The position numbers were made by a program, and so were the translations under genes. From assembly GCA_037447655.1 (NCBI GenBank), contig JBBHKE010001339.1:314669-378668 (forward strand): a stretch of DNA of 64,000 nucleotides. Reading direction: 5' to 3'. Numbering within the stretch: position 1 is the stretch's first letter; each line of letters opens with the position of its first letter. Below the pieces are notes generated by a model. It saw nothing but the letters and a program-made list of their open reading frames with translations, was not told where the DNA came from and ran no database searches. This DNA is from Zygnema cylindricum. Taxonomy: Eukaryota; Streptophyta; Zygnematophyceae; Zygnematales; Zygnemataceae. Below are positions 57,165-64,000 of this stretch, one piece after another.

Positions 57165-57826
57165 GAAGAGAGAGAGAGAGAGAGAGAAGGGGGGGAGGGG
57201 GTAGACGTAAGGTTTACGATTGAATTCTTGGACTAACAAATATAGAAATAAAAATGTAAATCGGGTGTTGAGATTCGACATATACATAATACTTCTATCG
57301 TGTGCACCATAACATCGTGCAACCAAATCCAACAAACAATAACATAATTATAATGATAACGATAATAATATTATCTTTAATAAAAATAGTAAAACTTGTA
57401 ATAATAGCAATAATAAGACCATTAACAAACGGGACAACTAGAAGAACAGCAAGAACAATAATAATGGCAATAGCCAAAACAAACAACAACAACAACAACA
57501 ACAATAACAACAGCAATAACAGTAATAATTGTAATGACAATAATAACAATAATAACAATAATGGCAACAACAGTATAATAATAATTAAAGTAAGAATAAT
57601 AACTATACTTTAAATGATAGCAATAATGATAATAATAACAAAAATAACAATGATTTTACCATCGGGAGCAATATCAATAATTATAACAACAACAATAATT
57701 ATTTGTTCATGATGTACAACTTTAAAAATGCATAAATAATGTGGGTTTACCTGAGACCCTTTCCGCCAATTTTTTTCTGGGATTTCTGGCAAAAAGACTT
57801 TTTGCCAACGGAAAGAGGTTTCATAA
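55608..57826 (-). CDS. GT14/DUF266 (Core-2/I-branching type) glycosyltransferase, four 3' exons
   Basis: Four minus-strand exons join in frame with consensus splice sites: 57751-57826 (ends NWRKGSQ), 56758-56844 (WFALIRSHALVVVNDK), 56386-56421 (a 12-codon exon, LMDETYIQTLIP) and 55608-55940 (ENRPVTYVKW, then HCYLFARKF, stop). Acceptors are AG after pyrimidine tracts; donors are GTAAAC, GTATAC and GTAAGC. Together they give the hallmark order of the family: WRKGSQW, a D-E-x-Y-x-x-T motif, a V-T-Y/W region with S-x-P-H-P, and a C-x-L-F-A-R-K-F end. Members are Golgi type II membrane glycosyltransferases that act on plant wall or glycoprotein glycans; the donor and acceptor are unknown here. The first exon needs an upstream exon ending in phase 2, which I could not identify. 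All joins downstream are phase 0. The C-terminal extension after LARKF is Glu/Gly-rich. Confidence 0.8.
55975..56165. repeat. GATA/GGTAAAT minisatellite in the last intron
   Basis: Irregular repeats of gatagatggataga and tgggtaaat units within the intron 55941-56385. Confidence 0.7.
56850..57200. repeat. Long GA/GGGA tract at an intron 3' splice site
   Basis: About 350 bases of almost pure purine on the plus strand, so a CT tract on the gene strand, running directly into the acceptor of the exon 56758-56844. The long ORFs in it are repeat artefacts. Confidence 0.9.
57310..57700. repeat. AAC/AAT microsatellite in the same intron
   Basis: Runs of aacaacaac and aataat with interruptions between the exons at 56758-56844 and 57751-57826. 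Confidence 0.8.
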
Positions 57827-58150
57827 CTGAGACAAAAAAAGAAAATACGAAACTAAAAAAATGTTAATCGCTAATTGACCAAATATATAGATAAATTCAA
57901 GGAAAAAAAATTAACAAAGAGCAGGGAAGAGACGAGGTAAATAAGGGGGTTAATGGCAAGGTAAGGAAGCGGCGAAGGGAAGTTATTGTCAAGTTCCCCA
58001 ATTTCAAATATTCCGTAAATTCCTTCAAATAGAAAGCAAAAATTTATAAAAAATGTAGATGAATCACTTCCATACATAACTTCAATTCTAAGGCAAATAA
58101 ACGAATAAAACGTTGTAAACTAAAATAAGAAAAAACAAACAGCATACATA
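57827..58150 (-). other. Sequence upstream of the WRKGSQ exon, no exon assigned
   Basis: An open minus-strand frame (57871-58077, IEVMYGSDSSTFF... region) looks protein-like but shows no GT14 motif and its splice signals do not give the needed phase. Left unassigned. Confidence 0.3.
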
Positions 58151-59040
58151 TATTTAAAATAGTAATAAAAAGAATAATAGTACTAATAAGAATAGCAATA
58201 GTAGTAAGGATAAGAATCAGAGTAATGGTACTGGAAAGAATCAGAAAAATAGTAATTATAAGAATCAGAATAATAGTAATAAAAAGAATAAAAACAATAG
58301 TTAGTAATAATAAGAAGAATAGTTAGTAAAAATAAGAAGAATAGTAAGAATAGTAAATAATATTAATAATAATAACAATGACACTAATAATAAAAATAAT
58401 AAAAATAACAATAATACTAAAAATAATTTAATAATAATAATACTAATAATACTAATAATAATACTAATACTAACAATAATACTAACACTACCAATAAAAA
58501 TAATAATCTTACTAACAATAATAATTATAATAATAATAATAACAATAATAACAATAATAATAACAATAATAATAATAATAATAACAATAATAATAATAAT
58601 AAGAATAATAATAACAATAATAATAATAAGAATAAGAATAATAATAATAATAATACTAATAACAATAATAGTAATAATAATAGTAATAATAATAGTAATA
58701 ATAATAGTAATAATAATAGTAATAATAATAGTAATAATAGTAATAGTAGTAATAGTAGTAATAGTGGTAATAGTAGTAATAGTAGTAGTAATAGTAAAAG
58801 TAATAGCAACAGTAATAGTTATAGTAATAGTTATAGTAATAGTTATAGTAATAGCTATAGGAATAGTAATGGTAATGGTAATGGTAATGGCAATGGCAAT
58901 GGCAATGGCAATGGTAATGGTAATAGTAATAGTAATAGTAATAGTAAGAAGAACGTTCACAAGAACTACCAGAATAATACGGAGTTAATAGCCAGAACGA
59001 CAAGAATGATCATAAAAACAGTAATAATAACAACGATAAA
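58151..59040. repeat. Large AAT/AGT/GGTAAT microsatellite array
   Basis: About 0.9 kb of imperfect trinucleotide and hexanucleotide repeats (aataataac, agtaataat, then ggtaat/ggcaat at 58865-58925). All long Ile/Leu/Tyr/Thr ORFs here are artefacts. It lies between the downstream GT14 exons and the upstream exons. Confidence 0.9.
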
Positions 59041-59592
59041 GACAACAATTACAAGTCTACAATAATAACAAATATAATTATACAAAAAAATAGTATCCTT
59101 CTTATTATTTTGAGTATTATTTCAGAATGATATTGAAAAACGAAATTCATCATCTATGTTATTCCTGGTGTCCCTGTATTGAATATTTCCTCACGAAAAT
59201 TGTTATCAAAATTATCTGAGTCAGGGTTTTCAGGAAAAATAAAAATTTGATCAAATATACACCCGGTTTTTCTTAGAAAACTTGTCAAAAAGTTAAACGA
59301 CATGAAATAATTTGTAAAAGAACTCTAAAAACTTAAAGAAACCCTCAAACCTTTAACAAACTCTAAAAGGAGCCTTCACAAAACCTACAAACCCTAACAA
59401 CATCAGCCCCTTTTATGCAACCAAAAGGGATATAATAGACGTATAGACTTTTTTCTAAAGTTGAAAAATCAAAACTCTTGAAAAGAATAAAGCTTCGTGG
59501 AAAAATTTCAGAGTCTTTCCATGAAAAGAAACAAAAAAGAGGAGAAAGGAAAATTAGAAAAAGAAAAGGAAAAAGAAAAGAAATTTTCTTAC

Positions 59593-60619
59593 CCTTCCCA
59601 CTCTACAAAAAGGAAGCAAAAATTTTCCTTTGCCCGGATTCCACGGTCTTTGCCATACCATACTTAAATTGTTCTCCTGTTTCTTTTCGCTTTCTATGTA
59701 TTCCGGTCGATATAAATATCCGTGTCCATTTTCACATTGTACTTTTGTACCATTAATCGAAATTTTACCTTCGTCTATAAGCCACGATCCGTTATTGTAA
59801 TTAGTCCACTTTATTATTTTTTTTTTGTCCAAAATGATTCTTCTAAACGAAAGATGGTTTTGGTCGACTCGAAAATCGGTTTTAAAATGTGTTTGTACAT
59901 ATTTCCATGAAAAAATTGGCCTGCAAAAATGATTAGAAAAGAAAACATATATATAGATATATATTAAAAAAAAATGAAGGAATGGAATTTACTGGAATAC
60001 ATGAGAAAGGAACAAAATTTCAAATGGGGAACGTCGATGGTAGGTAAAAGTTAATTAAAACGTTATTTAAACAAAAAAGCGTTATTTTAAAACGTTATTT
60101 TTTTAAACAAAAAAAGTAGGTTCAGATTTCAAGTCAAACAAAAAGATTCCAAAGGAAATACTAAATTATAAATCTCTGAAACATTGTCCCCAAATTTGAT
60201 TTTCTATAAAAGAAATGAAAACACCGAGAGAAAACGGTTTTAACCAAAATATTATAAATTCAAAGCTTTCTAATGTTAAGCTTCTTAAAAAAAAAAGCAC
60301 ACTTAACAATCCTAAAAACGGAAGATGACAAAAAAAAACAGTTTGAGATAGAAAAGAAAAGAAAAACTTGATCAATAACCACCAACCGAAAAAATATATA
60401 TATATATATAGACAACCCTACAAAATAAATAAGTAAAAGGACTTACCAAAACTTAGGATAACGATCCGAAAAACCAGGTTTTAGTTTCAAATTTCTGGAT
60501 GATAACAATACTTTATCGCTAGAATTTGAGAAGTCTGAAACCCCAAAAAGCAGACAAGCCAAAAAACAAAAAAAACATAAAGAAGGGTTTTTTTTTTTTA
60601 ATAAATTGTTAAGTTTCAT
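59593..60619 (-). CDS. Two spliced exons with N-terminal membrane anchor; possibly the 5' part of the GT14 gene
   Basis: Exon 1 (60447-60619) starts at ATG 60617-60619 and encodes a basic start, a hydrophobic run LCFFCFLACLLFGV and a polar stem, ending at a strong donor (TTTTG|GTAAGT). Exon 2 (59593-59920) follows an AG acceptor (tttttgcag). The phase-2 join (TG|G, Trp) opens a frame of 109 codons with KKIIKWTNYNNGSWLIDEG, VQCENGHGYLYRPEYIE and SMVWQRPWNPGKG, ending at a GTAAG donor. The anchor plus stem fits a type II Golgi enzyme and the strand is that of the GT14 exons. However, the GT14 catalytic N-terminal motifs (WG-x-x-S, L-L-S-E-S) were not found in between. It may instead be a separate secreted protein gene. 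I do not recognise exon 2. Confidence 0.5.
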
Positions 60620-60997
60620 TTTCAACAAAAAATTTACACCTAGTGGATTTCAAGGTTTTTTCTCAAATGGAAAACATTCTTTGAGTTCTTAGGACTTTCG
60701 GAAAGGTTTCATGTTTTTAAGATTTTTTTGAGTATTGTCAATTATTTTTAACAACTATTCTCACGTGAAAAAAATTCAGCCAACACAAAAACAAATGCTT
60801 GAAGATTTCAAAACAAAGAAATACCACTCACTCGTTTTTTTTCTGAAAAAAAAAAATCAAAAAAAAAAAAATAGAAAATACTAGTGTCCAAACATAACAC
60901 CGAATGCGTTTGGTCTCAATAATGGAAATAACCAAATAATGTGCTCAAAATAGGCCAATATTTTCCAAACACTCCACAACATTGAACTGTCAATGTC
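60620..60997. other. Upstream region of the minus-strand gene; no features assigned
   Basis: AT-rich with A runs at 60847-60873. It would contain the promoter and 5' UTR if the start at 60619 is right. No clear TATA box chosen. Confidence 0.3.
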
Positions 60998-61087
60998 CGT
61001 AATGTTTTCGTAATGTTTTCGTAACGTTTTCGTAATGTTTTCGGAATGTTTTCGTGATGTTTTCGTAATGTTTTCGAGATGTTTTTG
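60998..61087. repeat. Minisatellite of an 11-bp unit
   Basis: About eight imperfect copies of cgtaatgtttt. Confidence 0.9.
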
Positions 61088-61240
61088 TATGTTGAACTAT
61101 TGCAATTTCATAACTCGTGCTTTACTTTCGACTTTTCAATGCTTGACTTCCCATTCTTGATTTGTTTTCCAAAATTTTGCTTTGGCGTCTAATTGAGTTT
61201 TGTTTTGTATTTGATCACTCATCAATGTCGTGAAATGGTA

Positions 61241-61305
61241 TTCAGGGTTATTCAGGGTTATTTAGGGTTTTTAGGGTTTTAGGGTTTATAAGGTTTTTTA
61301 GGTTT
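61241..61305. repeat. Degenerate telomere-like repeats
   Basis: Tandem ttcagggtta, tttagggtt, tttagggttt, tagggttt units close to the plant telomere heptamer TTTAGGG. Too short and irregular for a real telomere. Confidence 0.65.
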
Positions 61306-61749
61306 TATTAGAATGAAACGCCATTCTTCTGTGTATATTTTGTTGTGTGACAGTTGTAGACGCAATAATGCAAATGACAACAGATTATAATAGAATATAA
61401 CTATAATATAATTCCAACAGAATAGAATAGACAAAAAAACATAAAATAGAGAATAGAAGATGGAAAGTAGAATATATTGCGTTTTAGAATATTATTTTGT
61501 AAGACACATCGTGTTCACAATGTGCTAAAAAAATTGTCCAACAAAACCACATTAGTGTGTTGGACAAAGATAGAAACTGAGTGTACAAACAAAGGACCCC
61601 TTAATTGAAATCATAACTTAGGGTTATAACTTTTAAAATATAACTCCAAATAGCGTGATTCTTTTGCGGACGTCTACCAAATTTAGTACTCTATAATCAT
61701 AACACCTAAATATCCCTTTATAAACAAGTTCGATCCGCTATTGCTGTTA
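61306..61749. other. AT-rich spacer without recognisable features
   Basis: Contains gaatagaatag-like short repeats near 61385-61470. Nothing else seen. Confidence 0.4.
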
Positions 61750-62030
61750 CAAACGCAAACTGCAACGAAACCTCTTTAAACTGCAGTACAATAAATCTTG
61801 TACGGAAATACCAAAACGCACGAAACGAAATAAATGTACACTAAAATAAAACTAACAGGCGAAAAAATATCAACTGAAATTAAATGAAAAAAATGCGCGT
61901 CTTTACGCACGACGAAGTCGAGCCACCCTATCTACGAATCAACATTCTTACATTAACAGCGATATTTCGTTTCGTGCTTTTAGGTATTTCCGTACAAGAC
62001 TTTTTAAAGAGGTTTCGTTTCAGTTTGCAT
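61750..62030. mobile_element. Foldback element, about 70-bp arms
   Basis: Left arm about 61750-61833 (gcaaactgcaacgaaacctc ... cgcacgaaacgaaata). The right arm about 61963-62030 is its reverse complement (tatttcgtttcgtgc ... gaggtttcgtttcagtttgc). Termini resemble those of the foldback at 27843-28122 (TTAGCTGCAAAATTGAAAT). Confidence 0.6.
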
Positions 62031-62034
62031 CTAA

Positions 62035-63060
62035 GGGTGTGGCCCCATGTAGTTGTAACTTACCGTACTTAGGGTACTTTCGCATGTGCTAAAGTTACGG
62101 TTATTTTCTTTCGTTTTCATAACTTAAAAAAAAACGAGAAAATCCGCAGCCGTACCAAAAAAATGAAATTGACACCGTACACGTTGCGTTACCTTACAAC
62201 TTTAAATATACTGCAATTTGTCGTCTTGCGCGAAGCAGTTTGTCATCTAGCGCATTTCGACCCAATTTCGCATCCTTCCAGCTCATCTTCAAACTTTATA
62301 TAAAATCACCTCGCAAGGTGATTTTAAATAAAGTTCCACAAGGTAAACGAATAGGCAGATGTTGTCGCACGTGCCGGAAGTTTTTACAATTTTTGAGCGC
62401 GGAGTACCAAAAAAAAAACCCACCGCACATTTCCAGCTTGTGCTGACTTTTATCCGTGCGCTTTTTTCCGTACAGGGGCCGCGGAGGGGGTTTCAACATA
62501 CGGACGCCATTTCGCAAAAGCGAAGTCCGTGAAAGCGCCTCTCTCTCTCTCTCCTTCTCCCACTAACGCGTCTATCTCACAAAACCATGGCGGAATGTTT
62601 TGGAATTTGTGACGTCGACGCTATCATAAGTATGTGTGACGTCAAAATGTCACGAACCCTAAACATCTACAATGTCACAAGTAGCTAGACGTCTACAACC
62701 GTCCTTATTTTGTAAACGTCATCAATTGTCGCGAGTTGTGTAAGCGTCTACAATCGTCACAAATTACACCCACGTCTACATCCGTCACAATATAAAGTTA
62801 CGATTTCATTTCTTTACATACGAATGCTCTGAAATTTGTACGGAGAATCTTCGCTAAAAAACAAAGTAACAAGACTAAGTTTCGGTTACATGCGAAAGTA
62901 CCCTTACTTTGTATTTTAGCGAGGATCCGGACCCGGAATTCAAGTGTCTCTATGTGTTCTCGCGAAATTGGAACTTAAGTTTGTGACAATTGTATACGTC
63001 GGCAACGCCCGTGACGGCTGTCACTGTGTACAATTTGTGATGGCCCACCGTATTGTTAAA
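62035..63060. mobile_element. Harbinger-like MITE split by another MITE
   Basis: Starts GGGTGTGGCCCCATG after TAA (62032-62034), runs to 62071 and resumes after 62903 as ctttgtattttagcgaggatcc. This equals the reverse-oriented end of the 28340-29607 family (tactttgttttttagcgcagatcc). It continues with the cgtgacggctgtcac block. The far end was not found. Confidence 0.55.
62072..62903. mobile_element. Complete Harbinger-like MITE, 832 bp, TSD TTA
   Basis: Perfect 15-bp termini GGGTACTTTCGCATG / CATGCGAAAGTACCC, with TTA on both sides (62069-62071, 62904-62906). No transposase. Confidence 0.85.
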
Positions 63061-64000
63061 AAATTATTGTGACGTCGCAAAAAATTTCGTGACATTTTGT
63101 ACACGCCATACCTTTCCAAGTACCAACCCTTTCTCCATCGATGCTGTCCATTGTTGCATTCACACCGGAAATAGATGATGAATGATAGCCTATACCCACC
63201 GGAGCATTTGTAACATTTTGCCCATTCCGATGATTTTCCGAAAAGTCATCGGAAAACGGGTCTTGTTCACACCAAAATTTTGGGACGTAACTCCGATTGA
63301 AGGTGTCACGTGACACGTCACACGCTTCGACGTCATAAAACATAGGCGCGAAAACAAACCTGCACATTTTCAAACTTTTAGGGTTTAGCTTGGACTATTT
63401 TTTCGCGCGGGAACAACGAAATAGCCGTTCGAATGCTGTGTTTGGTTAGTCATCTTTTCGGGTTACCGTTGGTCTGATTCACAGAAATACGATACTTTTA
63501 CCCTACTTCTACATCGCGCAATATTTTGAGCAAGGTCATTTGTACGGCTTTCCGAGAACTTCCGAAATCTACAATGTCGGTGCTCGGAAAGCCGTACATT
63601 ATTCGAACGTCCGTCTGTTGCGGAAGTGTTTTTTTTTCCGGTGGGAGGAAACGAATGTCCTTTTGTTTTGTTTGGACGTGAATCGCCTTTGACGTCATCT
63701 CACGTCAACTAAAACGTCGCGATGTGGTTCATGTTGCCGTACGATTAAGCGTCGAATGACTCAAATCCGTCCGTACCAAGCCATCGTTTTTGACATTATT
63801 TTACATTATAATTTAGATGATTGTTTCTTCAAAATTACAAAAAACAACTAACTTTACATTTTTTTACGTTCGGTTCTAGTTGATTTTGATTGGTAATTTG
63901 TTTACGGGTTATCGATTTAGAATATTTCGTACAATACGGATGAATCATTCGAGATGCGACTTCATGTTTTTTCAAAGTCAGAATTTTGCATTCCGAAAAG
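63061..64000. other. Right end of window; no supported gene
   Basis: The 105-codon minus-strand ORF 63056-63373 has no recognised domain and starts beside MITE sequence. A short palindrome lies near 63220-63262 (ccgatgattttccgaaaagtcatcgg). Confidence 0.35.
63541..63598. repeat. Perfect inverted repeat, 16-bp arms
   Basis: TGTACGGCTTTCCGAG (63541-63556) and its exact reverse complement (63583-63598), loop 26 bases. Confidence 0.9.

Noticed and set aside
56823-57335. Long ORFs on both strands of the GA-rich tract (Arg/Glu/Gly-rich and Ser/Leu-rich)
   Set aside because: Pure consequence of the GA microsatellite; it lies in an intron of the glycosyltransferase gene.
58301-59003. Poly-Ile/Thr, poly-Leu and poly-Tyr ORFs of up to 219 codons
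   Set aside because: Three frames of the same AAT-type microsatellite; no real protein.
61241-61305. A chromosome end
   Set aside because: Only about nine degenerate units, followed by ordinary sequence and MITEs.
63056-63373. 105-codon ORF as a small secreted or regulatory protein
   Set aside because: No start context, motif or splice support, and it borders MITE sequence.

Overview
The window is retrotransposon-dense nuclear DNA of a land plant. The evidence is: (i) many Ty1/Copia elements whose primer-binding sites match the plant initiator tRNA-Met; (ii) a spliced GT14/DUF266 (Core-2/I-branching type) glycosyltransferase gene with plant-style introns; (iii) a degenerate patch of TTTAGGG-like telomeric repeats. 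The RLE-type LINE (52.2-55 kb) hints at a non-angiosperm plant, but I cannot name a species. No rRNA, intact tRNA, CRISPR or prokaryotic genes were seen.

Layout, with element codes used throughout. 1-6.2 kb: truncated Copia element A and internally deleted Copia element B (both minus strand). 6.2-18.3 kb: an old Copia relic, E (minus strand), that carries a hairpin-rich TATCG element, a plus-strand Copia element D (8775-12972), a solo LTR of family B (14244-14932) and a solo LTR of family G (16987-17962). 19.26-25.73 kb: a structurally complete but mutated Copia element C (minus strand) with a 5-bp target duplication. 25.7-36.4 kb: LTR fragments, a 3.1-kb unit that recurs at 49.1-52.2 kb, the 3' end of a C-type element, element K with a partial internal duplication, and a D-like fragment (D2). 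36.4-49.1 kb: two tandem copies of Copia element I (I1, I2) sharing their middle LTR; a young coding-less LTR element, L (37287-40865), sits inside the primer-binding site of I1. 52.2-55 kb: a minus-strand LINE with a reverse transcriptase and a restriction-like endonuclease domain. 55.6-60.6 kb: the only host gene I can support, minus strand, with very short exons and introns filled with microsatellites. 61-64 kb: minisatellites, telomere-like repeats and nested Harbinger-type MITEs.

How the parts work together. Elements B, C, D, D2, L and I share an unusual replication set-up. The PBS abutting the LTR is complementary to the anticodon arm of initiator tRNA-Met (a half-tRNA primer, as in Drosophila copia), not to its 3' end. 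In B, C, I and probably K the gag reading frame starts inside the LTR and runs through the PBS. The older element E instead uses the usual 3'-end PBS. Nearly all Copia ORFs carry stops or frameshifts, so none looks autonomous as it stands.

Limits: boundaries were found by eye from repeated ends, PPT/PBS sequences and target duplications. Family names rest on recognised motifs, not on database searches.
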